Part shown: positions 1 through 5,792 of the stretch, one piece after another
Position numbering within the stretch: position 1 is the first letter of the stretch
How the letters are laid out: every line of letters starts with the position of its first letter
From: Oscillospiraceae bacterium
GTDB lineage: Bacteria > Bacillota > Clostridia > Oscillospirales > Ruminococcaceae
Length of the DNA: 7,530 nucleotides
Assembly: GCA_031285645.1 (NCBI GenBank)
Contig: JAITVU010000411.1
Location: 1-7,530 of the forward strand
Reading direction: 5' to 3'
Made by a program: the position numbers and the translations under genes
Notes under the pieces: generated by a model
The model's database searches: none
What the model was told of the DNA's origin: nothing
What the model saw: only the letters and a program-made list of their open reading frames with translations

Positions 1-48
1 AAAAAATGACGGGCGCCTGTGCCGCCCGCCGGGCAAAGGAATGATATA

Positions 49-954
49 ATGAAACATTTACTCAAACTGCTGGACCTCTCCGGCGAGGAGATCACGGAGC
101 TCCTCAATCAGGCGGACCAGCTCAAATACGAGCTCAAACACGGCATTGCCCACCCCCATCTCAAAGGGAAGACTCTGGGCATGATCTTCCAAAAGGCCTC
201 CACGCGCACAAGGGTCTCGTTCGAAACGGGCATGGTGCAGCTCGGCGGGTACCCGCTCGTGCTCAATGCCAGCGAGCTCCAGATCGGGCGCGGCGAGCCT
301 GTCCAGGATACGGCGCGCGTGCTCTCGCGCTACATCGACGGCATCATGATCCGCACTTACGGGCAGGATGAGGTCGAGGCGCTCGCTGAGTACGGCTCCA
401 TCCCCGTGATTAACGGCCTGACCGATTTTGAGCATCCCTGCCAGGTGCTTGCCGACCTCATGACCATACGGGAATATAAGGGCAACCTCGAAGGCCTTAA
501 AATGTGTTATATCGGGGACGGCAACAACATGGCCAATTCCCTGATTGTCGGCGGCCTCAAGATGGGTATGACCGTCGCGGTGGCGACGCTGCCGGAGTAT
601 AAACCCGATCCCGCTATCCTCACATTCGCCGCCGGTTACGGCGATGCCTTCACACTGACCGGTGATATTGCCGCGGCCGCAGCCGGCGCCGACGTCGTGC
701 TCACGGATGTCTGGGCGTCCATGGGCCAGGAGGGTGAGGCGGAGAAACGCAAAGCCGCCTTCGCCGGGTACCAGGTCAACGCCGTGCTGATGGCCAACGC
801 CAAACCTGACGCCATGGTGCTGCACTGCCTGCCCGCCCACCGCGGTGAGGAGATCGACGCCGAGACGTTCGAGGCGCACGCCGCCGAGATTTTTGACGAG
901 GCCGAAAACCGTCTGCACGCGCAAAAAGCCGTGATGGTCGCGCTGATGAAATAG
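49..954 (+). CDS. argF: Ornithine carbamoyltransferase
   Basis: This cytosolic enzyme joins carbamoyl phosphate to L-ornithine to make L-citrulline, the sixth step of arginine biosynthesis. The 301-residue product has the usual family length. Visible signatures are the carbamoyl-phosphate loop STRTR (residues 51-55), HPCQ (129-132), the ornithine-binding D-x-x-x-SMG segment (D220, S224-G226) and the catalytic HCLP loop (259-262). The ATG at 49 is chosen because an AAAGGA ribosome binding site (35-40) lies 8 nt upstream. An in-frame GTG at 19 would add ten residues that do not look like the family and lacks a clear binding site. An in-frame stop at 7-9 closes the frame above that. Catabolic ornithine carbamoyltransferase (arcB) is the alternative. 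No arginine deiminase pathway gene is visible, and argF-type enzymes of this length are normally anabolic. The gene converges on spoIVA and is functionally unrelated to it. Confidence 0.96.
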   Translation: MKHLLKLLDLSGEEITELLNQADQLKYELKHGIAHPHLKGKTLGMIFQKASTRTRVSFETGMVQLGGYPLVLNASELQIGRGEPVQDTARVLSRYIDGIMIRTYGQDEVEALAEYGSIPVINGLTDFEHPCQVLADLMTIREYKGNLEGLKMCYIGDGNNMANSLIVGGLKMGMTVAVATLPEYKPDPAILTFAAGYGDAFTLTGDIAAAAAGADVVLTDVWASMGQEGEAEKRKAAFAGYQVNAVLMANAKPDAMVLHCLPAHRGEEIDAETFEAHAAEIFDEAENRLHAQKAVMVALMK

Positions 955-1056
955 TAAAGCGCGCCCCCTCGGCGGACAAAATTGAAACGGTGATCCGGCG
1001 CAGGCGCTGCGCACCTGCAAAGAGACCCCCTATTCAGCCAATTCCTCACTCTCATA

Positions 1057-1096
1057 AAGAACAGGCGGTCCTGCTTAAACGGGACCGCCTGTTCTT
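1057..1096 (+). terminator. Terminator hairpin after argF
   Basis: A perfect 15-bp inverted repeat (1057-1071 with 1082-1096) encloses a 10-nt loop, about 100 nt past the argF stop. The stem is GC-rich with an A-rich left foot and T-rich right foot. The T-tract downstream is poor, so termination may be inefficient or factor-assisted. It is the obvious end of the argF transcript. Confidence 0.75.
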
Positions 1097-1129
1097 ATAC
1101 TGTATGGGTTTAAAATTGCATGTTATTTT

Positions 1130-1210
1130 AATTTTCGGCAAAAATTGTGCGCAGCGAAGCATATCGGCGGAAAAAGCTCGCTGTGGCTTAAAACCGGTAT
1201 GGTTTTAGCC
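1130..1210. other. Spacer with three successive small hairpins
   Basis: The AT-rich spacer between the convergent argF and spoIVA genes holds no credible ORF. It holds AATTTT/AAAATT (1130-1135 with 1141-1146), CAGCGA-a-GC/GCTCGCTG (1152-1160 with 1176-1183, one bulged A) and GGCTTAAAACC/GGTTTTAGCC (1185-1195 with 1201-1210, one bulged T). None is followed by a convincing T-tract. They may be remnants of a structured transcript or simply chance folding in spacer DNA. Confidence 0.35.
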
Positions 1211-1280
1211 CTATATAGCAATATAATCAATAGGCATCTATATTTTATGGTTGTGCATAGGCCGCCGGAAAACGGCCGCA

Positions 1281-1309
1281 AACCGAAAGCCCCGCCTTGT
1301 AGGCGGGGC
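1281..1309 (-). terminator. Terminator of spoIVA
   Basis: Read on the minus strand, a perfect 9-bp GC-rich stem (1309-1301 with 1297-1289) with a 3-nt loop starts 12 nt after the spoIVA stop codon. It is followed by TTTCGGTTT. The position, stem and interrupted T-run fit an intrinsic terminator for the leftward coat-gene transcript. Confidence 0.85.
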
Positions 1310-1321
1310 CGTGTTTAAATG

Positions 1322-2800
1322 TTACAGGATGATGCAGACAAGGCCGCTGCATCCTTCGTTGATGATGCGCTCAATGGTTTCCTGCAGCTTCATCCTGGCG
1401 TCGGAAGGCATGCGGTACAGCTTGTTGTGCAGCCCCTCGTTGACAAGCTCGTGCAGGGATTTGCCAAAGATATTGGAGGACCAGATCTTTTCCGGGTTCT
1501 CTTCAAAATCATCGAGGAGGAACATAACAAGTTCTTCGGACTGTTTCTCGCTGCCCACAATGGGGGAGACCTCCGTGGTTATATCGGCGCGCATCATGTG
1601 TATGGACGGCGCCGATGCCCTGAGCTTAACGCCGTAGCGCCCGCCCTGGTGCACAATCTCGGGCTCCTCGAGCGTGAGCTCGTCGAGCCCCGGCATCACG
1701 ATGCCGTAGCCGGTCGCGGCGACTTCCTCAAGGGCGCCCTTGATTTTGTCGTATTCCTTCTTGATGGCGGCGAGCTCCATGAGGCAGGGCAACAGTCCCG
1801 ATTCACCCTCTATTTCCAGGCCCGTCGCCTCGCCGAGCACCTTGTAGAGCAGCTCGCTTGGAATCACAACGGAGAGCTTGACGCTGCCCTGGCCGAGGTC
1901 GATGTCGTCGATGCGGTGCCCCTGTATGTTTTCGCAGTCGCCCAAACACTCGAAATTCGGGGCGATTTCGGAAATATGCGAGATGGACTTCGCCGCGTTC
2001 TGCACACTGCCAAAGACGTCTTTTTTAAGCCAGTGGTCCTTATCCAGCGCGACCAGCCAGCCCGGCACATCGACGCACACTTCCTTGACCGGGAACTGGT
2101 AAAGAATCTTGGCCAGGATGTCGCGTATGTCCGCCTCGGTGAGGTCCAGGCAGTTTGTGGGGACGACCGGCACGCCGTATTTGTTTTCCATCTCCGCCGC
2201 CGTCTCGCGGGCGGATTCGCTCCTGGGGTTGACGCAGTTGAGCAGAACGGCGAATGGTTTATCGATTTCCTTAAGCTCGTTGATCACGCGGTCCTCGACC
2301 TCTTCGTACTCGCCGCGCGGGATGTCGCTGATTGAGCCGTCCGTCGTGATGACAAGGCCGATGGAGCTGTGATCTGTAATGACCTTTTGCGTGCCGATTT
2401 CCGCCGCCATGTTAAAGGGGATTTCCTTGTCGTACCAGGGCGTGACCACCATGCGGGGCTGTTCGTTTTCTATGTAGCCGATCGAGCTGGGCAGGATATA
2501 GCCCACGCAGTCAATCATGCGCACATTCATGGAGGCATTTTCATCCAGTTTGATATGCACGGCCTCTTCGGGAATAAACTTGGGTTCCGTCGTCATGATG
2601 GTTTTGCCGGCTGAGGACTGGGGCAGCTCGTCAATGGCGCGCTCCCTGGCAAAGTCGCCCTCTATATTGGGGATGACGAGCGTCTCCATGAATTTTTTGA
2701 TAAAAGTGGATTTGCCCGAACGAACCGGCCCCACCACGCCGATATAGATATTGCCGTCCGTGCGTTTGGCAATATCCTGGTATATACTGCGGTTTTCCAT
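1322..2800 (-). CDS. spoIVA: SpoIVA, spore coat morphogenetic ATPase
   Basis: SpoIVA is made in the mother cell and polymerises on the forespore surface, using ATP, to form the basement layer on which the coat assembles. At 492 residues it equals the B. subtilis protein in length. The N-terminal ATPase domain, related to translation-factor GTPases, shows Walker A GPVRSGKST (24-32, Lys30), the threonine pair T70-T71 in GKTIMTTEPKF, and the Walker B-like Asp97 in MIDCVGY. The conserved C-terminus (IINEGCSGLVCIIL) keeps Gly486, which as I recall contacts SpoVM in B. subtilis. The ATG at 2800 has AAAGGAG 11 nt upstream. The gene lies 117 nt downstream of sipL in the same direction, so co-transcription is possible. 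I found no convincing promoter of its own. It has nine cysteines, more than I recall for the Bacillus protein. Confidence 0.98.
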   Translation of the reverse strand: MENRSIYQDIAKRTDGNIYIGVVGPVRSGKSTFIKKFMETLVIPNIEGDFARERAIDELPQSSAGKTIMTTEPKFIPEEAVHIKLDENASMNVRMIDCVGYILPSSIGYIENEQPRMVVTPWYDKEIPFNMAAEIGTQKVITDHSSIGLVITTDGSISDIPRGEYEEVEDRVINELKEIDKPFAVLLNCVNPRSESARETAAEMENKYGVPVVPTNCLDLTEADIRDILAKILYQFPVKEVCVDVPGWLVALDKDHWLKKDVFGSVQNAAKSISHISEIAPNFECLGDCENIQGHRIDDIDLGQGSVKLSVVIPSELLYKVLGEATGLEIEGESGLLPCLMELAAIKKEYDKIKGALEEVAATGYGIVMPGLDELTLEEPEIVHQGGRYGVKLRASAPSIHMMRADITTEVSPIVGSEKQSEELVMFLLDDFEENPEKIWSSNIFGKSLHELVNEGLHNKLYRMPSDARMKLQETIERIINEGCSGLVCIIL

Positions 2801-2888
2801 ACCTGTAAAAACTCCTTTCGGTGTTTGCGTTTTTAATAAATTTTTAAGGGGTGGTACGCGTCAACCGCAGTATGGTCTCCGCGCACAC

Positions 2889-2913
2889 CGCAAAACGCCT
2901 GCGGCGCTTTGCG
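2889..2913 (-). other. Hairpin between sipL and spoIVA
   Basis: On the minus strand an 11-bp stem with one G-T wobble (2913-2903 with 2899-2889) and a 3-nt loop begins just after the sipL stop. No T-tract follows, so it is not a standard terminator. It could cap the sipL message, mark a processing site, or reduce read-through into spoIVA. Confidence 0.55.
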
Positions 2914-2917
2914 CGCG

Positions 2918-4450
2918 TTAATCCGATATCGGGATCATCAGCATTTTCTTCTGGGGCAGAACATCATTTTCGAGTGTGTTTTCTTCCCAGATGCCGCCCG
3001 GCGCGGTGTTGTAGTGTTTGGCGATATTCCACACGCTCTCGCCGGCGTCGGCGTAATAGAGGATAAGCTTGTTTTTCTGTTTGATTTTGGGCGCATCCTC
3101 TTTGAGTGTGATGTCCCCGATGGAGTTGTGCATAATGTTGCAGTACAGGCAGCCGCCCAGCAGCACTTCGCAGCGGATATCGATTTTTTCCTTGCCCTGC
3201 AGGCTGTAATCGCAGGAGAGGATATCGCTTGTGGGATCGAAGCGGATGCCGCCGCCGGAGCAAGGCACGTTGACTTTATGGACCAGTTCGGTGGGCTGCT
3301 CAAAGTACTGGCACTCGCCGTCGAGCATCTTGGCGAATAAACTGACTATGATGCGTATGGTTGCGACGAGGCTATGGTCTTCAAAGCCCCAGCTCACATT
3401 GTCCACCTCACACCAGGCGTCCAAAACCGAATCGATCTCCTCGGGCAGATCCATATCGGATTTATGCAGGATGTTTTCGCGAATCACATCCACAAGGCGC
3501 ATAAAGGAGACCGGCCGGATTTGGCTGTTTGATTCAAAATCAGTCGAATAGCAGTCGCTGGCCACAGGGATTTCCTTGTGCTGGTGCGCCGTGATTCCGG
3601 CCCTGATCTTGGCGTCGAGCGTAAAGGCCTTGTATTCGCCCGCCTCATCGGCTTTGGGCATAATGTCGCAGTTCGCCACATAAACCTGGATATCGCAGAC
3701 GCAGTTTTCGTCCACGCCGTCGCAGTCCAGGATCTGGCTGATCGGCAGGTTGTACTTCATGATCTCGAGTTCCTCGCTCTCGACCGGCTGGTAGGAGATG
3801 TGCAGCAGCATTTCCGCTTTGAGCACCACTTTGCCCGAAACCATTTTGTGATCGACCACATTTACCTTGCAGTCCGAGCGGACAATGTTTCCGATTGCAG
3901 GTTTGCCATAGCCGCACTCCAGCTCTTCCTGGATGGGGAAGGTACTGTCATGCTGGCCGACGATCTCCGTCGCGTCGACAATGTCGCGCCGCAGTTGGAG
4001 TCCCGCGCCGTTGGCATCGGAAATAACATTTTCCTCTTTGCTTGTCGTCACCTTGACGGAAAGCGTGATCGCGCCGCGAATGTCGATGCGGCGCTGGTTG
4101 ACGGCGCGGCAATTGACATAGTCGGTTTTGGGCACGACCGTCACCACGGGGAACTGGGGGGCCTCTTTGAGGTCAACCGTTTTGCCGAAGGGAATCTTGT
4201 ATTCGGTATGCCGGATGGCGCAGCCGCCGGAGGTATAGTATACATGGGCCACCGCCACACCTTCAATTGTGAGCCGGTCCCCGTTAAGCGTTGTGGAGCC
4301 GATATTGGTTGTCAGCGCGCATTTGAGGACCTTGACTATATCCGGGCAGTAATCCGGAAGAAGCGCGTCGCATTCAACAGGCTGTTCCATATCGCCGTCG
4401 TATACCACTTCATTGATGGTGATTGATTGTCTTTGCAAATTAAGTTCCAT
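2918..4450 (-). CDS. sipL: SipL-like SpoIVA-interacting protein (DUF3794/SPOCS repeats plus LysM)
   Basis: The 510-residue protein has the architecture of C. difficile SipL, a mother-cell coat protein that localises to the forespore by binding SpoIVA through its C-terminal LysM domain. Here I see DUF3794/SPOCS-type repeats at roughly residues 30-135, 185-305 and 325-450. The first opens with LLPDYCPDIVKVLKC. A LysM domain follows at 461-507 (YYADAGESVWNIAKHY, then N and L residues and MLMIPIS). There is no signal peptide or membrane segment, as expected for a mother-cell cytosolic protein. The ATG at 4450 follows GAGGTGAGG, with GAGG 8 nt away. Nineteen cysteines are unusually many for a cytosolic protein. 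Other DUF3794-LysM proteins exist in spore formers, but adjacency to spoIVA and spoVM supports SipL. The name comes from architecture and context, not from a database search. Confidence 0.87.
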   Translation of the reverse strand: MELNLQRQSITINEVVYDGDMEQPVECDALLPDYCPDIVKVLKCALTTNIGSTTLNGDRLTIEGVAVAHVYYTSGGCAIRHTEYKIPFGKTVDLKEAPQFPVVTVVPKTDYVNCRAVNQRRIDIRGAITLSVKVTTSKEENVISDANGAGLQLRRDIVDATEIVGQHDSTFPIQEELECGYGKPAIGNIVRSDCKVNVVDHKMVSGKVVLKAEMLLHISYQPVESEELEIMKYNLPISQILDCDGVDENCVCDIQVYVANCDIMPKADEAGEYKAFTLDAKIRAGITAHQHKEIPVASDCYSTDFESNSQIRPVSFMRLVDVIRENILHKSDMDLPEEIDSVLDAWCEVDNVSWGFEDHSLVATIRIIVSLFAKMLDGECQYFEQPTELVHKVNVPCSGGGIRFDPTSDILSCDYSLQGKEKIDIRCEVLLGGCLYCNIMHNSIGDITLKEDAPKIKQKNKLILYYADAGESVWNIAKHYNTAPGGIWEENTLENDVLPQKKMLMIPISD

Positions 4451-4484
4451 AAGGACTACCTCACCTCTTATAATTTCTAAGACA

Positions 4485-4513
4485 AATATATTCGGATCAG
4501 CATGAGGATATTA
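4485..4513 (-). promoter_or_regulatory. Candidate sigma-E promoter of sipL
   Basis: Minus strand: TAATATC (4513-4507) matches the sigma-E -35 consensus KMATATT at 6 of 7 positions. After a 14-nt spacer, AATATATT (4492-4485) matches the -10 consensus CATACAHT at 6 of 8. Spacing is in the normal range, and the implied start lies about 27 nt before the sipL ATG. Mother-cell sigma-E control is known for coat-basement genes. The match is by eye in AT-rich DNA. Confidence 0.4.
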
Positions 4514-4629
4514 CAAAAAAGGCCGTTGCTTGCCCATTTTTATGGAAAAGCTTTGTGAAAAAGCGCGCAAAAGGGGGAAAGGCATGTCCTTTTCGGGAAA
4601 ATAACCTCCCTGATATGGACGGCGCATAT

Positions 4630-4661
4630 CCGGCGGACGGATCCAATTTAATATCCGCCGG
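4630..4661 (-). repeat. 8-bp inverted repeat between spoVM terminator and sipL
   Basis: CCGGCGGA (4630-4637) and TCCGCCGG (4654-4661) form a perfect inverted repeat around a 16-nt centre. On the minus strand it follows the spoVM terminator and lies upstream of the candidate sipL promoter. It has no T-tract, and its role is unknown. Confidence 0.5.
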
Positions 4662-4672
4662 TTTAACGCGTG

Positions 4673-4716
4673 AAAAACGGCAAACCCCGCGCGAGGGATT
4701 TTTCGCGCGGGGTTTG
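4673..4716 (-). terminator. Terminator of spoVM
   Basis: A perfect 14-bp stem (4716-4703 with 4694-4681) with an 8-nt loop starts 21 nt after the spoVM stop. On the minus strand it is followed by CCG and then TTTTT (4677-4673). This strong intrinsic terminator makes spoVM the last gene of its own transcript and suggests that sipL is transcribed separately. Confidence 0.92.
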
Positions 4717-4737
4717 GCCGGACACAATGTCTTTTAA

Positions 4738-4821
4738 TTATGTATTGTCTTTTTTAATCTTGAAGATTAGGCGTATAATCGGCGCCAGAATTCTTGGACT
4801 TTTTATCACTACCACTTTCAT
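4738..4821 (-). CDS. spoVM: SpoVM, 27-residue forespore-membrane anchor peptide of the spore coat
   Basis: SpoVM is an amphipathic helix that embeds in the convex outer forespore membrane and tethers SpoIVA there. The peptide begins MKVVVIKSPRILAP and ends FKIKKDNT. It lines up without gaps with B. subtilis SpoVM at Met1, Lys2, Ile6, Lys7, Pro9, Leu12, Ile15 and Arg17. Pro9 is important for membrane localisation in B. subtilis, and Ile15 for the SpoIVA interaction. A basic tail follows. The stop is TAA at 4740-4738, with a strong terminator beyond. The ATG is fixed by homology to the family start. Its only good Shine-Dalgarno sequence, AAAGGAGG, is 40 nt upstream with a stem-loop in between. 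An in-frame GTG (4860-4858) is only 1 nt from that sequence and would give an unrelated extension, so I reject it. At 27 codons the gene is below most gene-caller limits. Confidence 0.92.
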   Translation of the reverse strand: MKVVVIKSPRILAPIIRLIFKIKKDNT

Positions 4822-4828
4822 AACACAT

Positions 4829-4869
4829 ATGATTTGCAGGCCCCACAGCCTGTAAACCACGCCTCCTTT
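4829..4869 (-). promoter_or_regulatory. spoVM ribosome binding site separated from the start by a stem-loop
   Basis: Minus strand: AAAGGAGG (4869-4862), one C, then an imperfect hairpin with arms 4860-4848 and 4841-4829. Twelve of 13 positions pair, two as G-T wobbles, with one A-C mismatch and a TGTGGG loop. Seven unpaired bases lead to the ATG at 4821. Linear spacing is 40 nt, while spacing with the hairpin folded out is 8 nt, which is ideal. Hairpins that bring a distant ribosome binding site into position are known from phage T4 genes 25 and 38. That this one acts the same way is inference. Confidence 0.6.
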
Positions 4870-4876
4870 CAAAAAA

Positions 4877-4905
4877 ATTGCATATTTCATGCGCGGCCGA
4901 TAAGC
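4877..4905 (-). promoter_or_regulatory. Weak candidate sigma-E promoter of spoVM
   Basis: GCTTATC (4905-4899), a 14-nt spacer and TATGCAAT (4884-4877) match sigma-E consensus at 5 of 7 and 6 of 8 positions. An overlapping choice, CATGAAAT as -10, scores similarly in the -10 but worse in the -35. The implied transcript would begin very close to the Shine-Dalgarno sequence. spoVM is a sigma-E gene in B. subtilis. This assignment is tentative. Confidence 0.25.
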
Positions 4906-4943
4906 GAGCTGACACTGGGTTTTGAATTAGGCCGTTAAGCTCG

Positions 4944-5086
4944 CCGGAAAATGCTTAGACCAATTTTCATTAGAAAATAGACAAAAAATCGAACAAAAGC
5001 TTATGATTATGAGGTTTTGCGAAGGCTTGTTGTCCTCATTTTCATGAAAAATTGGTATTATCATCTTGAAAATAAGCATTTTACCG
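4944..5086. repeat. 143-bp imperfect inverted repeat (long hairpin)
   Basis: Nested complementary segments run inward: CGG with CCG at the ends, AAAATGCTTA (4948-4957) with TAAGCATTTT (5073-5082), CCAATTTTCAT (4960-4970) with ATGAAAAATTGG (5044-5055), GAAAAT (4973-4978) with ATTTTC (5038-5043), and GACAA (4980-4984) with TTGTC (5030-5034). The main interruption is 17 nt on the right arm (5056-5072). It is AT-rich, non-coding and just upstream of spoVM. A structured RNA or a miniature mobile-element remnant would both fit. I see no clear target-site duplication. Confidence 0.6.
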
Positions 5087-5093
5087 TTTATCA

Positions 5094-5187
5094 GCCCGGC
5101 GCCTGCCGGACTATATGTCTGTGACTTCGCTCGATGGTTGCCGTTTTACCGGCTCAACGATTGGCCCGTTAACCGGGACCCGGTTAA
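5094..5187. repeat. Cluster of small GC-rich inverted repeats
   Basis: GCCCGGC (5094-5100) pairs with GCCGGAC (5105-5111) with one wobble, GCCG pairs with CGGC around 5140-5155, and 5169-5187 is a near-perfect palindrome with arms TTAACCGGG and CCCGGTTAA. They lie downstream (minus strand) of the 53-residue membrane-protein gene. None has a T-tract, so none is a clear terminator and transcription could continue toward spoVM. Confidence 0.4.
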
Positions 5188-5205
5188 ACATGTCAATGCG
5201 ATAAA

Positions 5206-5367
5206 TCAACAGCAGCTTGTTACGCCGATATAAATAATAAGGAGCGCGGCGATAAACAGCGTGAGCTTTACCGAACAGCACATGGCGATGCACAGTCCGA
5301 TTCCAAATGCGATCGCCACCGCCGATACGCCGCCCCGTCCCCTTTTGTAGCGTCTGTTTCGACTCAT
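5206..5367 (-). CDS. Small two-helix membrane protein, function unknown
   Basis: This 53-residue protein has a strongly basic start (MSRNRRYKRGRGG) and two hydrophobic segments, about residues 14-31 and 35-53, joined by a short polar SVK turn. It has cysteines in or beside both segments, including CC at 30-31 and at the C-terminus. The basic N-terminus predicts that the first 13 residues stay in the cytoplasm. The ATG at 5367 is preferred because GGAG lies 9 nt upstream. The open frame extends to 5454, but that part has no ribosome binding site and a less plausible sequence. The gene is upstream of spoVM in the same direction, and no proven terminator separates them. I do not recognise the family. 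A role in sporulation is only suggested by location. Confidence 0.65.
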   Translation of the reverse strand: MSRNRRYKRGRGGVSAVAIAFGIGLCIAMCCSVKLTLFIAALLIIYIGVTSCC

Positions 5368-5721
5368 TAATGTTCGCTCCATTCTTGGCGGCAAAGATAT
5401 AAGAATGTAATATGTATCGAGTCCAGTTGCATCAATACAACCCAGTATACGCAAAAGCTGTGTTTTTTGTTAATAGCATTGCGATTCAGCCGTATTCAGG
5501 GTTGACGGCAATGACCGGCGGCGGTGCTTTACATAGTCATTGCGGTTTGAAATTGACCATTGTTTTAAACCGCAATGGCCTAATGTGACTTCGACCGTTG
5601 TTTTATGTTTTATGGGCTGTTTTACCAGTGCTCGCCATGGTGAGGCGAGGCCTTTAGCAAGCCTCGCTGCACAGCAGTGCCTTGTTCCTCGAAAGTTAAT
5701 CAGTTTTTGATCAGTAAACAG
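5368..5721. other. Non-coding spacer with competing inverted repeats
   Basis: I see no credible gene here. Open frames across it run through the hairpins and read as low-quality protein. Inverted repeats are CAATGAC/GTCATTG (5509-5515 with 5536-5542), a perfect 11-bp repeat CATTGCGGTTT/AAACCGCAATG (5538-5548 with 5567-5577), CTCGCC/GGCGAG (5631-5636 with 5644-5649) and GCGAGGC/GCCTCGC (5645-5651 with 5661-5667). The first and second overlap, as do the third and fourth, so each pair is mutually exclusive. On the minus strand this would be the leader region of the 53-residue membrane-protein gene, or a separate small RNA. Confidence 0.45.
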
Positions 5722-5755
5722 ACAGAACGGCGAGGAAGATTCCTCGCCGTTCTGT
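5722..5755 (-). terminator. Terminator of the 301-residue secreted-protein gene
   Basis: A perfect 15-bp stem (5755-5741 with 5736-5722) with a 4-nt loop begins 37 nt after the stop codon. On the minus strand it is followed by CTGTTTACTG, a modest T-rich tail. The stem itself also ends in T-rich sequence in the plus direction, so it might work both ways, but no plus-strand gene is present. Confidence 0.8.
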
Positions 5756-5792
5756 TTGTGCTGCACCAGGTTCCATAAAAAGCGTTTTAACG

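Noticed and set aside
1..9. Possible tail of an upstream gene ending Lys-Lys-stop
   Set aside because: Nine bases cannot support a gene call.
1319..2335. 338-codon plus-strand open frame opposite spoIVA (and similar frames opposite sipL and argF)
   Set aside because: These are antisense shadows of GC-rich genes whose minus- or plus-strand products are clearly recognised families.
2860..2880. CATACTGC on the minus strand upstream of spoIVA as a sigma-E -10
   Set aside because: Only 5 of 8 positions match and no -35-like sequence lies 13-15 nt upstream.
4826..4828. ATG just upstream of spoVM in another frame
   Set aside because: It would encode a short peptide with no resemblance to a known family, and with the hairpin folded it would be 1 nt from the ribosome binding site.
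4497..4855. Several 60-76 codon frames on both strands between sipL and spoVM
   Set aside because: They are out of frame with spoVM or pass through its terminator, and none has a credible start site.
4858..4860. In-frame GTG as an upstream spoVM start
   Set aside because: It lies only 1 nt from the Shine-Dalgarno sequence and would add 13 residues unlike any SpoVM, whose conserved N-terminus matches the ATG at 4821.
5111..5293. Minus-strand open frame whose tail reads as plausible protein (MFNRVPVNGPIVEP)
   Set aside because: It overlaps the 53-residue membrane-protein gene in another frame, has no ribosome binding site at either possible ATG, and its sequence is generated by the GC-rich palindrome at 5169-5187.
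5400..5440. Possible promoter for the 53-residue gene (TTGATG, 17 nt, TATTAC, or CATATTA as a forespore-type -10)
   Set aside because: Both readings have only 4 of 6 matches in key elements or wrong spacing, so neither can be called.
5470..5766. 98-codon minus-strand open frame
   Set aside because: It runs through the terminator at 5722-5755 and the hairpins, has no ribosome binding site, and shows no recognisable domain or membrane segment.
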